Shown in pieces: positions 8,728 to 18,314 of a stretch of 64,000 nucleotides of DNA; position 1 is the first letter of the stretch; the number at the start of each line of letters is the position of its first letter. A program made the translations under genes and the position numbers. Where the stretch lies: assembly GCF_016811235.1 (NCBI RefSeq), contig NZ_JAFBID010000017.1:1-64000 (forward strand), given 5' to 3'. This stretch comes from Microvirga arabica (lineage in GTDB: Bacteria; Pseudomonadota; Alphaproteobacteria; Rhizobiales; Beijerinckiaceae). Under the pieces are notes generated by a model. The model ran no database searches. It was not told the origin of the DNA and saw only the letters and a program-made list of their open reading frames with translations.

Positions 8728-9449
8728 TCTGGGTCTGGATGGGCCAGCCGGAGCTCGCAGATCCGACGACGATCTTCCAGGTTGAGCATTGGGGCGACCT
8801 TGCTTGGGGCGTAAACCGTGGTGAGTCCATGGTCATAAACTGCAACTATCTCTACATGACCGATAATCTCCTGGATCCGTCTCACGTCGCCTGGGTCCAT
8901 CAGTCATCGTTCGGAAGCTCCGCCTGCGAGGAAACACCGCTTCAGACGGAAGTGACCAACGACGGCGTGATCGTCTCCCGCTGGATGACGGACGTGGAGG
9001 TTGCTCCCTTCTACGCCAAGTTTGTGAAGTTCAAAGGGAACTGCGACCGCAAGCAACACTACGAAGTCAGATACCCGAGCAACGCCATCATCAGGGCGAT
9101 CTTCACACCCGCTGGCACGGGTGGCCCGAATGGGCCGCTCCATGAGGACGTGTTCCTGATGGACTCGTACAACTTCATGACCCCCGTCGACGAGAACCGG
9201 ACGCGTTACTTCTGGTTCCAGATGCGCAACTTCGATGCCGGCAATGAGGAAACCTCGCGGGAGTTCGCCAAGTCCGTGCGTGGCGCCTTCGAAGAGGATC
9301 GTGCCGTCCTGACAGCTGTCCACGAAGGCATGGCGAATAAACGCACTCCTAACCTTGACCTCAAAATCGACGTAGGGCCGCTGCGCTTCCGCAAGCGCCT
9401 CGATCAGCTAATCAGCGCCGAGGCGGTACAACCAATGGCCGCTGAGTAG
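8412..9449 (+). CDS. Rieske non-haem iron oxygenase, VanA-like demethylase type
   Basis: A 345-residue oxygenase component. The Rieske 2Fe-2S ligands are C47-P-H49 in ACPHRK and C66-x-x-H69 in CGYHG. The mononuclear iron motif is N152-LL-D155-PSH158-VAWVH163. The short length and catalytic-domain style (DNLLDPSHVAWVH, late FWFQMRNF) resemble vanillate O-demethylase and related aromatic or N-methyl demethylases, which release formaldehyde; the substrate cannot be read. The reductase gene follows after 90 bases. A degenerate copy of its 5' part lies at 4457, and the GcvA-like LysR gene beside that copy is the best candidate regulator. The start is shared by both copies and is preceded by AAAGGGATG. 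Confidence 0.9.
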   Translation: MFLRNSWYVAAWDHEVTRSLQQVEMLGEKIVLYRKENGEPVALEDACPHRKLPLSMGRLKGDQVECGYHGLTFDCTGTCTRVPGAERVPHVAQVSSYPIVERYGLLWVWMGQPELADPTTIFQVEHWGDLAWGVNRGESMVINCNYLYMTDNLLDPSHVAWVHQSSFGSSACEETPLQTEVTNDGVIVSRWMTDVEVAPFYAKFVKFKGNCDRKQHYEVRYPSNAIIRAIFTPAGTGGPNGPLHEDVFLMDSYNFMTPVDENRTRYFWFQMRNFDAGNEETSREFAKSVRGAFEEDRAVLTAVHEGMANKRTPNLDLKIDVGPLRFRKRLDQLISAEAVQPMAAE

Positions 9450-9539
9450 AGATCCACAAGCATTCTGACCACGGCGGGTGCATCCGCGCCTTCCGTGGTC
9501 GCTCGGCACCTGATCGTTCCTCCACACCTGGCTGACCTG

Positions 9540-10679
9540 ATGATTCCTGACTCGGCAGAGAAGTCCTTCTCCAACTACAAAATCGTTGGCAAGCATCGCG
9601 AAAGCGAAACGATCATGTCGCTTGAACTCATGCCTGTGTGCGGATCGGAGGTCACGCCCTTTACCCCCGGGCAGTTCGTCATTTTGCGCTTACCCGACCC
9701 AAGCGGCTCGGGGTCCCTGCTTCGCCATTACAGCATCTCCAGCAGTTCCAGGCTCACGCAAAGCCTCCGGATCAGCGTGAAACGTGAGATGCCGCCGCCG
9801 CACCTGCCGAACGTACCGGAGGGTGCAGGATCAAGCTATCTCCACAAAGCAGAAGTCGGAACCATCCTATCGCTCCATGGACCACGTGGTGAATTCATCC
9901 TGGATCGCACGAGCCCCAGACCGGTGCTCCTGTTGAGCGGTGGCGTCGGTCTGACGCCGCTGGTCAGCATGCTGCACGAGCTTGCGCACGGCACCGAGAG
10001 GCGCGTGTTCTTCGTTCACGCGTGCGAGAACGGCAAGGTTCACGCTCTTAGGGATGAGGTGCTCACCCTGGCATCGAGACGCCCGGGGATCACAACTCAC
10101 TTCTGCTATCGGGTGCCAACCGACGCGGATGAGGACGTCCGCGCCTACGACAGCAAGGGCCTGATCACAAGGGACACGTTACAGGCCCTCCTTCCGCTGG
10201 ACGACTATGACGTCTACATGTGCGGCCCCACCGGTTTTATGCAGGCAAACTACTCAGTGCTGCGAGGCCTCGGAATTCCAAAGCACCGCATTCACTACGA
10301 GTTCTTTGGGCCAGCCACGGTTCTCGTCACCGACGATGATCGTGCCGCCCCAGCCAAGACCATCGTCCAGGAGGCTCCGCCTCTTCCGAAGCCTGAGTCC
10401 GTCGAACGCGGCCAAAGTGCGGGAGTGACCGTAAGCTTCAACGGTGCTGCCGCGCCCACAACATGGCCGCATGACGCACGCTCACTCCTAGAACTCGCGG
10501 AATCCATGGGGCTTGAGCCGCCTTTCAGCTGCCGTGCGGGCGTCTGTAGTACGTGCACGAGCCGCCTCATAAGCGGGGAGGTGGAGTACTTCGAGGAACC
10601 CTTAACCCCCCCCGCGCCCGGGGAGCTTCTCCTGTGCTGCTCCAGACCGAGAACGTCCGTCGAGATCGCTTTCCCTTGA
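9540..10679 (+). CDS. Oxygenase reductase: FAD/NAD(P) domain with C-terminal 2Fe-2S ferredoxin
   Basis: The electron-transfer partner of the Rieske oxygenase. Order: FAD-binding barrel (PGQFVILRLPD, LLRHYSISSSS with the RxYS motif), NAD(P)-binding domain (LLLSGGVGLTPLVSML, then YMCGPTGFM), a linker of about 35 residues, then a plant-type 2Fe-2S domain with SCRAGVCSTCTSRL and the last ligand in LLLCCS. This GbcB/VanB-like order suits delivery of electrons from NAD(P)H to a Rieske cluster. A GTG at 9495 would add 15 residues; I prefer the ATG at 9540, though neither has a strong ribosome binding site. The 167 bases after it, before the binding-protein gene, hold no recognised gene. Confidence 0.9.
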   Translation: MIPDSAEKSFSNYKIVGKHRESETIMSLELMPVCGSEVTPFTPGQFVILRLPDPSGSGSLLRHYSISSSSRLTQSLRISVKREMPPPHLPNVPEGAGSSYLHKAEVGTILSLHGPRGEFILDRTSPRPVLLLSGGVGLTPLVSMLHELAHGTERRVFFVHACENGKVHALRDEVLTLASRRPGITTHFCYRVPTDADEDVRAYDSKGLITRDTLQALLPLDDYDVYMCGPTGFMQANYSVLRGLGIPKHRIHYEFFGPATVLVTDDDRAAPAKTIVQEAPPLPKPESVERGQSAGVTVSFNGAAAPTTWPHDARSLLELAESMGLEPPFSCRAGVCSTCTSRLISGEVEYFEEPLTPPAPGELLLCCSRPRTSVEIAFP

Positions 10680-10846
10680 CGGAGTTTACTGGCCGCCTGA
10701 AAGGCCCGTTATCGAAGTCTCGGTTTCCTACAATCGGAGGATCTAACGCCGACCGCTGCCGTCGGAATACTCAACGAACAACAGACAGTTCGCCTAAAAA
10801 GAACTGCGTCAGACTGCAAATGTCTATTCAAATGGGAGGAAAGAGA

Positions 10847-12397
10847 ATGCAAGATCACTGCGGAATCAACAGGCGTGGATTGCTCCTGGGGGCGAGCGCC
10901 CTGGGACTGGCAAGCTCATTACCATTACGTGCCAGCGCCCAAACCCCTCGTAAAGGCGGCACCCTGCGCATCGGCATGGCGGACTTCTCGACGTCGGAGA
11001 CGCTCGATCCAACCCTGATGGACTCACAGTTCCAGCAGAACCTGCATTGGCAGCTTCGGAACAACCTCATCGAAGTCGGGCCTGGGGGCGTCCTAATCCC
11101 GGAGCTTGCGGAGAGCTGGGAAGGCTCGAAGGACGCAAAGACCTGGACGTTTAGGCTTCGGAAAGGGGTGACGTTTCACAACGGAAAGCCCTTTACCGCG
11201 GATGATGTCATCTACTCGTTCAACCTGCACCTGAAGGAGGGATCCAAGTCGCAGGCCCGACCGCTCCTGGCGCAGGTCGAGTCAATGAAGGCGGACGGCC
11301 CCGAGGTTGTGGTCTTCGAACTGAAGGACGCGAACGTCGGGTTTCCGGCGATCACGAGCGCCGTTGGGCTCTACATTGTGCCGAATGGTGAGACGGACTT
11401 CGACAAAGGCATTGGTACCGGCGGCTACATTCTTGAGCACTTCCAGCCAGGCGTGAGGTCGGTCGTGAGACGCAATCCAAATTACTGGAAGGCAGGTCGC
11501 GCACATTTCGATACGGTCGAGATGATCTGCATGAAGGACGCCACTGCCCGCGCCAACGCGCTTCTGACAGGCCAGATTGACGCGTATAACTCGGTCGATG
11601 CGAAAACAGTTTCCTTGCTCCAGCGTGGCAACGCGATCCGGATCAACCGGGTCAAGAGCAAGGCTCATTTCGCATTCCCGATGATGGTGAATCAGGCACC
11701 CTTCACGAGCAACGACGTTCGACTAGCGATGAAACTCGCCATTGACCGGGAGGATATCGTCAAGCGCGTTCTCAGCGGCTTCGGCTCAGTCGGCAACGAT
11801 CATCCGCTGTCTCCGGCTTATCAAATGTATAGCGCGGACATCCCGCAGCGCGCGTACGACCCGGACAAGGCGAAGTTCCACCTGAAGAAGGCTGGCGCTT
11901 CGGATCTGAGAGTTCAGCTGCACGTCTCCGATACCCCATTCACGGGCGCGACGGACGCTGCCGTGCTTTACAAGGCCCATGCGGCCAAGGCGGGCATCAC
12001 GATCGATGTGGTCAAGGAGCCCGAGGACGGATACTGGAGCTCCGTCTGGTCGAAGAAGCCATTCTGCGCGACCCGGTGGAGCGGGCGCGTCAACGAGGAT
12101 GTCATATTCAGCCTCGTCTATTCGGCAGACGGGATCAAGGCAGGCTGGAACGAGACCAGGCTGAACGATGATCGCGTCAACCGCCTCGTCGCGGATGCCC
12201 GCCGCGAGTTCGACACTGAAAAGCGTCGTGCGCTTTATGGGGAGCTCCAGAGGATCGTGCACGACGATGGAGGATCGAACATCTTCGCCTTCTCCGACTT
12301 TATTGACGCTGTCAGCAACAAGGTAACACACGGCGAGTTGTCGGGTGAATACATGCTTGATGGCAGCCGGGCCGCCGAGCGCTGGTGGTTCGCCTGA
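10847..12397 (+). CDS. ABC transporter substrate-binding protein, peptide/opine family 5
   Basis: A 516-residue periplasmic solute-binding protein of the DppA/OppA family. The start has a strong GGGAGGAAAGAGA site just before the ATG. The N-terminus NRRGLLLGASALGLASSLPL is a twin-arginine-type signal ending near ASAQT, so export is probably by Tat. Family marks include KGGTLRIGM, LAESWEGSKDAKTWTFRLR, GVTFHNGKPFTADDVIYSF and the late DEHxx-like peptide-cleft segments. The ligand may be a small peptide or an amino-acid-like compound. It heads a complete importer: a hairpin separates it from two permease genes and a double ATPase gene. This separation probably allows excess binding protein. Confidence 0.9.
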   Translation: MQDHCGINRRGLLLGASALGLASSLPLRASAQTPRKGGTLRIGMADFSTSETLDPTLMDSQFQQNLHWQLRNNLIEVGPGGVLIPELAESWEGSKDAKTWTFRLRKGVTFHNGKPFTADDVIYSFNLHLKEGSKSQARPLLAQVESMKADGPEVVVFELKDANVGFPAITSAVGLYIVPNGETDFDKGIGTGGYILEHFQPGVRSVVRRNPNYWKAGRAHFDTVEMICMKDATARANALLTGQIDAYNSVDAKTVSLLQRGNAIRINRVKSKAHFAFPMMVNQAPFTSNDVRLAMKLAIDREDIVKRVLSGFGSVGNDHPLSPAYQMYSADIPQRAYDPDKAKFHLKKAGASDLRVQLHVSDTPFTGATDAAVLYKAHAAKAGITIDVVKEPEDGYWSSVWSKKPFCATRWSGRVNEDVIFSLVYSADGIKAGWNETRLNDDRVNRLVADARREFDTEKRRALYGELQRIVHDDGGSNIFAFSDFIDAVSNKVTHGELSGEYMLDGSRAAERWWFA

Positions 12398-12410
12398 CCC
12401 GCCGGGTCTT

Positions 12411-12451
12411 TCGCGCCACCGCGTCGGCTGATGCCTGCGGTGGCGCGATTT
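12411..12451 (+). terminator. Strong intra-operon hairpin after the binding-protein gene
   Basis: TCGCGCCACCGC at 12411-12422 pairs perfectly with GCGGTGGCGCGA at 12437-12448 across a 14-base loop, and TTT follows. A 12-bp GC-rich stem between binding protein and permeases commonly attenuates transcription or protects the upstream mRNA; which applies here is not known. Confidence 0.65.
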
Positions 12452-12501
12452 CTCGGAACGCAGTCGAGGTGGATGACACCTGCTCCGAAGGGGTGGCGTA
12501 G

Positions 12502-13467
12502 ATGCACGTAGTACTGTCTATTTCAGCCAAGCGACTGGCCCTCGGGCTGGCGACGCTGCTGGCTATTTCGCTGATCGTGTTCTTTTCTGTAGAGCTTTTG
12601 CCCGGCGACCTCGCTGAGGCCGTCCTTGGGCAGGGTGCGACGCCGGAGGCCGTAGCCGCGCTGCGTCACGAACTCGGCTTGGACCGTCCCGCTGCAGTGC
12701 GCTATATGGCATGGGTGCTAGACCTGCTCCACGGTGACCTCGGGCGCTCTCTGGCGACTGGCCGCTCCGTGGCAGAGCTGGTTGCCGACCGACTGGGCAA
12801 CACAGTCGTGCTCGCCCTTGCCGCTGCGGCCATCGCGATGCCGCTTGGGGTCGGACTCGGCATCCTTTCCACGGTGTATCGCGGCCGTGCCTTCGATCGC
12901 GTGGCGTCGACGGCATCGCTGGCCGGCATTTCCTTCCCGGAGTTCTTTACCGCCTACATGCTCGTGGCCATCTTCTCGGTCAAGCTCGGATGGCTGCCGG
13001 CTGTCGCATTGGTCGGGACCGGGGAGAGCTGGCTGCAGAGGCTCGTGGTCCTGACCTTGCCGGCCTTGACCTTGGCCCTGGCCGTGGTTGCCTACGTGCT
13101 GCGCATGACCCGGGCGGCTATCGTCGGCGTCATGGCTGCGCCGTATATCGAGATGGCCCAACTGAAAGGCATTTCACCGGTTTCCATCGTTATTCGGCAT
13201 GCCCTGCCGAATGCGCTGTCGCCTATCATCAACGTGGTCATCCTGAACCTGGCCTATCTCGTTGTCGGGGTGGTCGTCGTCGAGGTGGTGTTTGTCTATC
13301 CGGGACTGGGACAGCTTCTGGTCGACTCGGTCTCCAAGCGGGACATCCCGGTTGTCCAGGCCTGCTGCATCATCTTTGCGGCGACCTATGTCCTTCTGAA
13401 TCTGCTCGCCGACGTTCTGTCGGTTCTGTCCAACCCCAGGCTGAAACGGCCCCGACAGCAGGTGTGA
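12502..13467 (+). CDS. ABC transporter permease, DppB-like
   Basis: A 321-residue inner-membrane permease. An N-terminal membrane segment (LATLLAISLIVFFSVELLPGD) is followed by a periplasmic loop with ELGLDRPAAVRYMAW and GDLGRS, then five hydrophobic segments. The EAA-type coupling loop is seen in MAQLKGISPVSIVIRHALPNALSPI, which contacts the ATPase. It pairs with the DppC-like permease one base downstream. The substrate is set by the neighbouring binding protein. Confidence 0.92.
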   Translation: MHVVLSISAKRLALGLATLLAISLIVFFSVELLPGDLAEAVLGQGATPEAVAALRHELGLDRPAAVRYMAWVLDLLHGDLGRSLATGRSVAELVADRLGNTVVLALAAAAIAMPLGVGLGILSTVYRGRAFDRVASTASLAGISFPEFFTAYMLVAIFSVKLGWLPAVALVGTGESWLQRLVVLTLPALTLALAVVAYVLRMTRAAIVGVMAAPYIEMAQLKGISPVSIVIRHALPNALSPIINVVILNLAYLVVGVVVVEVVFVYPGLGQLLVDSVSKRDIPVVQACCIIFAATYVLLNLLADVLSVLSNPRLKRPRQQV

Positions 13468-13468
13468 G

Positions 13469-14326
13469 ATGAACATTCTTGGCAAGCTCAATCGTGCGCC
13501 ACTGTCGGCCAAGATCGGCATCGGCATACTAGCGATCAACGTGATATGCGTCCTGTTCGCACCATGGATCGCTCCTTATGCGGAGGGACAGGTCGTGGGC
13601 GACCCCTGGGCGCCGGGTCTCGTGGGAGCACCAGAAGGCGATCTGGCTCCGACCACTTTGCTCGGAACCGACCACCTGGGGCGCGATGTGCTGTCCCGGT
13701 TGATCTTCGGAGCGCGGAACTCAATCCTGATTGCCCTTCTGACGACAACGATCTCGTTTTCGATCGGCATCACCTGTGGCCTTCTCGCGGCAACGATGCG
13801 CGGCACCGTCGATCAGGTACTCAGTCGGATCGTCGACGTGATGATGGGCTTCCCGACGCTGATCTTCGCCTTGATGGTTCTGGCGATCCTTGGATCGTCG
13901 ATCCCGGTCCTCATCGGGGTCATCGCCCTTCTTGACGCCACGCGTGTCTTTCGGATCACTCGGGCCGTCGCCATGGATCTCGAGGCTCAGGACTTCGTCG
14001 AGGTCGCCAGACTTCGCGGCGAGAGCATCGGCTGGATCATGCGCCGGGAGTTGCTGCCAAACGCTGTTTCTCCACTGGCGGCGGAATTCGGCCTGCGGTT
14101 CTGCTTCGTGTTCCTCTTCATTGCGACGCTGAGCTTCGTCGGATTGGGGATTCAGCCGCCCACGGCGGATTGGGGATCCATGGTGCGGGAGAATGCGGCC
14201 GCGATCTCGTTCGGCATCCTCATGCCGCTGTTTCCAGCGTCCGCCATCGCGCTGCTGACAGTCGCCGTCAACATGATCGTGGATTGGGCCGTGGCGTCGA
14301 CGAGTGGAGTGCGCAATGACAATTGA
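13469..14326 (+). CDS. ABC transporter permease, DppC-like
   Basis: A 285-residue second permease. A membrane segment near the N-terminus (IGIGILAINVICVLFAPWIAP) precedes the family motif TLLGTDHLGRDVLSRLIFGAR. The coupling loop is ARLRGESIGWIMRRELLPNAVSPL, and the C-terminal motif is FVGLGIQPPTADWGSM. Start ATG at 13469 follows the DppB stop directly, and its end overlaps the ATPase start by 11 bases, so the genes are translationally coupled. Confidence 0.92.
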   Translation: MNILGKLNRAPLSAKIGIGILAINVICVLFAPWIAPYAEGQVVGDPWAPGLVGAPEGDLAPTTLLGTDHLGRDVLSRLIFGARNSILIALLTTTISFSIGITCGLLAATMRGTVDQVLSRIVDVMMGFPTLIFALMVLAILGSSIPVLIGVIALLDATRVFRITRAVAMDLEAQDFVEVARLRGESIGWIMRRELLPNAVSPLAAEFGLRFCFVFLFIATLSFVGLGIQPPTADWGSMVRENAAAISFGILMPLFPASAIALLTVAVNMIVDWAVASTSGVRNDN

Positions 14327-15977
14327 ACAACGAGTCATTTCGATGCACCCAGCCGTGAATCGCGAAGTCATTCTCGATATCCGTGGACTCGAGATGGAAG
14401 GCTTCAGCGGCGGCTCCTGGCATAAGATCGTGCATGGGCTCGACCTGACGCTACAACGGGGCGAAGTCCTCGGGCTTATCGGCGAGTCGGGCGCCGGCAA
14501 GTCGACGGTTGGCTTAGCCGCCATGGGTTACGCCCGTTCCGGCTGCCGTGTCACCGGTGGAACGGTCCTCTTCAAAGGGCAAGACCTCCTGCGCATGCCC
14601 GCCGCGGAACGGCGTAGGCTGAGAGGCTTAAAGATAGCGTACGTCGCGCAAAGCGCGGCTGCGTCCTTCAATCCCGCACGGCGGCTCATGGATCAGGTTA
14701 TCGAGGTCGCCGTGACCCGGGGAGGGCGCTCCCGGGACGAGGCCGTCCGGGACGCCCAGGACCTGTTCCACCGCCTGGCCCTCCCGAATCCCGAAACAAT
14801 CGGCTTCCGGTATCCTCACGAGGTGTCAGGCGGCCAGCTCCAGCGGGTCATGACCGCCATGGCAATGGCATGCCGCCCCGACATCATTATTTTCGATGAA
14901 CCGACGACGGCCCTCGACGTCACGACACAGGTGGAGGTCTTGGCCGCGATCCGCAGGATCGTGGAGGAGTTCCAGACCGCAGCGATCTATATTACCCATG
15001 ATCTTGCCGTCGTCGCCCAGCTCGCCCACAGGATCATGGTGCTGCGGCACGGCCGCCTGATCGAAGAGGCTCCCACGCGGGTGATGCTGGCGCATCCGCA
15101 GCATGAGTATACCCGGTCCCTGTGGGCCGTGAGGAAGCTCGCGAAGGATCCCGAGCCGAGAGGCGACGAGCTTCTGAAGGTGAGGGGGCTCCTGGCTCAT
15201 TACGGCACGGTTCCTGTCCTCGAGGACGTCACGGTGGAGGTCGAACGCGGCCGAACGGTCGCCGTCGTTGGGGAGTCCGGCTCCGGAAAGTCGACACTTG
15301 CCCGGGTCATCACCGGTCTCCTCAAGCCCGCCTCGGGCGAGATTACGTTCTTCGGCGAACAGCTCCCGCGTGCTGTCAAGGACCGGAGCAAGGAGCAGCT
15401 GCGCCGCCTGCAGATGATCCATCAGAGCCCGGACGCCTCACTCAATCCCCGCCATACCGTCCGCGAGGTCATCGGCCGGCCTCTTGAGTTCTATTTCGGG
15501 CTGAGCGGACAAAGGCGCGAGCAGCGCATCGTCCAACTGCTCGACATGATCGAACTGAGCTCGAAGTACCTCGATCGCTTGCCTTCTGCGCTTTCCGGCG
15601 GGCAGAAGCAGCGTGTTTGCATTGCCCGCGCGCTCGCAGCGAATCCGGAGTTGATCATCTGCGACGAGGTGACCTCTGCGCTCGATCAACTCGTCCAAGA
15701 GGAAATCCTGAAGCTCCTGCTGAGACTGCAGGGTGAGCTGTCGCTCTCTTACCTTTTCATCACTCATGACATTGCGACCGTCAAAGCCATCGCGGACCGG
15801 GTTGTCGTGATGCACAAGGGAAGGGTCGTTCAGCAAGGCACGAAGGCTGAGGTCCTCACCCCGCCTCATCCTGCCTATACGAAGCTCCTGCTATCGTCGG
15901 TTCCGGACGTCGATCCGGATTGGCTGAACCGACTTCTGGCCGCGCGTCAGCCCGCAGTCTCCAGTGTCGCATCATGA
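14316..15977 (+). CDS. ABC transporter ATP-binding protein, fused DppD-DppF type
   Basis: A 553-residue protein with two ABC ATPase domains in one chain, as in GsiA-type proteins. First domain: Walker [10 protein letters not shown], signature SGGQLQRV, Walker [13 protein letters not shown]. Second domain: Walker [10 protein letters not shown], signature LSGGQKQRV, and [12 protein letters not shown]. It energises the importer encoded just upstream. The ATG at 14316 overlaps the end of the permease gene; a GTG at 14304 is possible. An FAD oxidase gene begins 37 bases after the stop, so the oxidase probably acts on the imported compound or its product. Confidence 0.93.
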   Translation: MTIEQRVISMHPAVNREVILDIRGLEMEGFSGGSWHKIVHGLDLTLQRGEVLGLIGESGAGKSTVGLAAMGYARSGCRVTGGTVLFKGQDLLRMPAAERRRLRGLKIAYVAQSAAASFNPARRLMDQVIEVAVTRGGRSRDEAVRDAQDLFHRLALPNPETIGFRYPHEVSGGQLQRVMTAMAMACRPDIIIFDEPTTALDVTTQVEVLAAIRRIVEEFQTAAIYITHDLAVVAQLAHRIMVLRHGRLIEEAPTRVMLAHPQHEYTRSLWAVRKLAKDPEPRGDELLKVRGLLAHYGTVPVLEDVTVEVERGRTVAVVGESGSGKSTLARVITGLLKPASGEITFFGEQLPRAVKDRSKEQLRRLQMIHQSPDASLNPRHTVREVIGRPLEFYFGLSGQRREQRIVQLLDMIELSSKYLDRLPSALSGGQKQRVCIARALAANPELIICDEVTSALDQLVQEEILKLLLRLQGELSLSYLFITHDIATVKAIADRVVVMHKGRVVQQGTKAEVLTPPHPAYTKLLLSSVPDVDPDWLNRLLAARQPAVSSVAS

Positions 15978-16014
15978 CAAGGCATTCTCATAACCAAACA
16001 ACCGGGGCCCTCGC

Positions 16015-17409
16015 ATGACGCGCGCACAAGACATCGTTGAATTGCGACGCATGACCGGCTTACGCTCTGTCCAAGGACGATGTGAATTTGCCGAGCGGGA
16101 TCCGGGATGGGATGCTGGAAACCTTGAGGCATTTGCTGCCGTTCGGCCCGATTCGCCTGCTGCTGTTGCGGCACTCCTACGCTGGTGCCATTCGAGGGGT
16201 ATTCCGGTGGTCCCACAGGGCGGGCGAACAGGCTTGGTCGGCGGCGCCATCACGGACCCAGACTCGCTGATCTGCGACCTGGGCGCACTCGACCGGATCG
16301 AAGAGATCGATCCTGTAACGGGCGTCGCTGTTGTCCAAGCAGGCGTAACGCTGAGCGCGCTGCAAGAAGCCGCACGGGCGTTCGGGCTGGATCCCGCCAT
16401 TGACCTCGCAGCGCGCGGCTCGGCGACGGTCGGCGGCCTCATCTCGACCAATGCCGGGGGCATCATGGCATTCCGAGCCGGCGTCATGCGTCACCGCGTG
16501 CTTGGGCTTGAGGTCGTGCTCCCGGATGGAAGTATCTTCTGCGATCTGACACGGGTTATGAAGACGAGCGCCGGATACGATCTCAAACACCTGTTCATCG
16601 GCGCGGAGGGAACGCTGGGAATAGCGACCCGTGCGGTTATTAAGCTGGAGCCGTTGGTCCCCGCGCGCGCAACCGCTCTGGTGGGCGTGGACAACGCGGC
16701 TGCAGCCCAGAGGGTGGTGCAATACTTCTTGTCGCGCGGCGGCATGAGCCTGCGAGCCGCGGAAATCATGTGGCGCAGGTACGCGCAGACGACCAGCGCG
16801 GCGCTGGGATTCGATCACGACCAGCTCCCTCTCGGCGCCAACTGCCTTCTGGCGCTCGAAGTCGGAGGGGATACTTTCGAGGCCGCTTCCGCGGCATTGG
16901 AAAGCGGATTGGCGGAGATTTACGACGAAGACGGGCTCAAAGACGGCGTTGTTGCCAGCTCCATGCAACAGGCTGATCGGATCTGGCGGGTTCGCGAGGA
17001 CACCGAAATCCTCTACCGCCTCCACCCGCAGGCGCCGTCGTTCGACGTCTCCGTCCCAGGAGGAGCGATCGACGGCTATGTCGAGCGTCTCGGACCAACG
17101 CTCAAGGCCATCGACCCGCAACTGGATCCGTACATCTTCGGGCACCTCGCGGATGGCAATCTCCACATCGTTCTCAATGTCCAAGGTCCGTTGCCGACGC
17201 CTGTCCAGCAGCGCGTCGAGGACGTACTGTATGCACCTCTCGGAGAGCTCGGAGGGTGCTTCTCGGCGGAGCATGGAATTGGGCTCAAAAAACGGGCGGC
17301 CTTCGAACGTTATGCGGATCCCGTCAAGCAGACGCTCTCACGTGCCGTCAAAGGCCTTCTCGATCCGAAAGGCTTGCTCAACCCCGGGAAGGTGGTCGAT
17401 CCGTTCTGA
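16015..17409 (+). CDS. FAD-linked D-2-hydroxyacid dehydrogenase, GlcD/D-lactate type
   Basis: A 464-residue oxidase of the vanillyl-alcohol-oxidase/FAD_binding_4 family. The FAD site is VPQGGRTGLVGGA and ARGSATVGGLISTNAGG, followed by MKTSAGYDLKHLFIGAEGTLG. The C-terminal FAD-oxidase_C domain has GHLADGNLHIV, FSAEHGIGLKKRAAFERY and DPKGLLNPGKV. Known relatives oxidise D-lactate, glycolate or D-2-hydroxyglutarate. It is the last gene of the ABC operon and faces hutC. With the HisC-like aminotransferase nearby it could turn a D-2-hydroxyacid such as imidazole-lactate into the 2-oxoacid; that link is inference. Confidence 0.88.
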   Translation: MTRAQDIVELRRMTGLRSVQGRCEFAERDPGWDAGNLEAFAAVRPDSPAAVAALLRWCHSRGIPVVPQGGRTGLVGGAITDPDSLICDLGALDRIEEIDPVTGVAVVQAGVTLSALQEAARAFGLDPAIDLAARGSATVGGLISTNAGGIMAFRAGVMRHRVLGLEVVLPDGSIFCDLTRVMKTSAGYDLKHLFIGAEGTLGIATRAVIKLEPLVPARATALVGVDNAAAAQRVVQYFLSRGGMSLRAAEIMWRRYAQTTSAALGFDHDQLPLGANCLLALEVGGDTFEAASAALESGLAEIYDEDGLKDGVVASSMQQADRIWRVREDTEILYRLHPQAPSFDVSVPGGAIDGYVERLGPTLKAIDPQLDPYIFGHLADGNLHIVLNVQGPLPTPVQQRVEDVLYAPLGELGGCFSAEHGIGLKKRAAFERYADPVKQTLSRAVKGLLDPKGLLNPGKVVDPF

Positions 17410-17436
17410 AACCGGCTCATTTCGGTGCGTCTTCCG

Positions 17437-18234
17437 TCATGCGGGCTTCGATTGGTCCGGAAACTGGCCTGCCCCGGCAGGTGAGAACCGTCCGACAAGC
17501 CGGTGGCGCTCGCCGGGGTAGCTGATGCGGGCCTCCGTCATGAAGATGCCAGCCTGCCATGTCCGGCGTTCCAGGAGCAGGCACGCCGTACCGGAAGGGA
17601 CTTGAAGATGCTTGTGAAGCTTGGCGTCGGCGCTCACCGCCCGGATGACATGCTCCGCGTCCGTCCAAGGCACCCGATTCAGCAGCCATGTTCCCGGGGG
17701 CATCTGCTTGAACGGCTCCTTGCGGGCTTCCGGCACGGCCGCGAGATTGATGATGCGCTCCTCGTATGCTTCCGGCTGTCCCTCCACGAGGTGCAAGGTC
17801 GTGACGCAGAGGACCTTCGATCCAGTTCGGGCGCCGGTCCGGGTTGCGGTGGCGGCATCAATCGCCTCGACGGCCCGGTGCAAGACGCGGTGCTGGTAGG
17901 TCTTGCCGGCACGCTTGGCTTCGAGCGCGAAGTCCTGGATTTCGAGAACGGCGCGATCGGCCCTTGGGGCGGCGACAACGGAACCGGCGCGACGCTTCCT
18001 GATGATCAGTCCTTGGTTGGCGAGGGCAGAGAGGACCTTATTGACGGTCATGCGTGAGCAGCCGTACTGCTCCGCCAGTTCCGTTTCGAAGGGCACGCGG
18101 TCTCCCGGCGCCCATTCACCTGACATGATCCGACTTTCGATATCGTCCCGGATCCGCTCATAGATATGCATAACAAACTCGTCCCGTACGCCGGATTGTC
18201 CTTGTGGGACCTTCTTTACTCGCGAATCCGGCAT
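17437..18234 (-). CDS. hutC: Histidine utilisation repressor, GntR/HutC family
   Basis: A 265-residue regulator with an N-terminal GntR winged helix (GDRVPFETELAEQYGCSRMT, then VNKVLSALANQGL) and a C-terminal UTRA effector domain (VPWTDAEHVIRAVSADAKLH, LLLERRTWQAGIFMTEAR). HutC represses hut genes and is released by urocanate. Three matches to the HutC-subfamily operator GTnTAnAC stand between hutI and hutF. The ATG at 18234 gives the longest form; a second ATG at 18171 before HIYERIRDDIE is possible. The gene converges with the FAD oxidase and has the same orientation as the downstream-lying hut genes, separated by an 80-base gap. Confidence 0.92.
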   Translation of the reverse strand: MPDSRVKKVPQGQSGVRDEFVMHIYERIRDDIESRIMSGEWAPGDRVPFETELAEQYGCSRMTVNKVLSALANQGLIIRKRRAGSVVAAPRADRAVLEIQDFALEAKRAGKTYQHRVLHRAVEAIDAATATRTGARTGSKVLCVTTLHLVEGQPEAYEERIINLAAVPEARKEPFKQMPPGTWLLNRVPWTDAEHVIRAVSADAKLHKHLQVPSGTACLLLERRTWQAGIFMTEARISYPGERHRLVGRFSPAGAGQFPDQSKPA

Positions 18235-18314
18235 CGGGATATAGTGTCCGACCGCGTAGCCCAGATCAGGAGCCTAATGTCTCCCGCGGTCGGGTGGCTA
18301 TCCGCATGGGCGGC

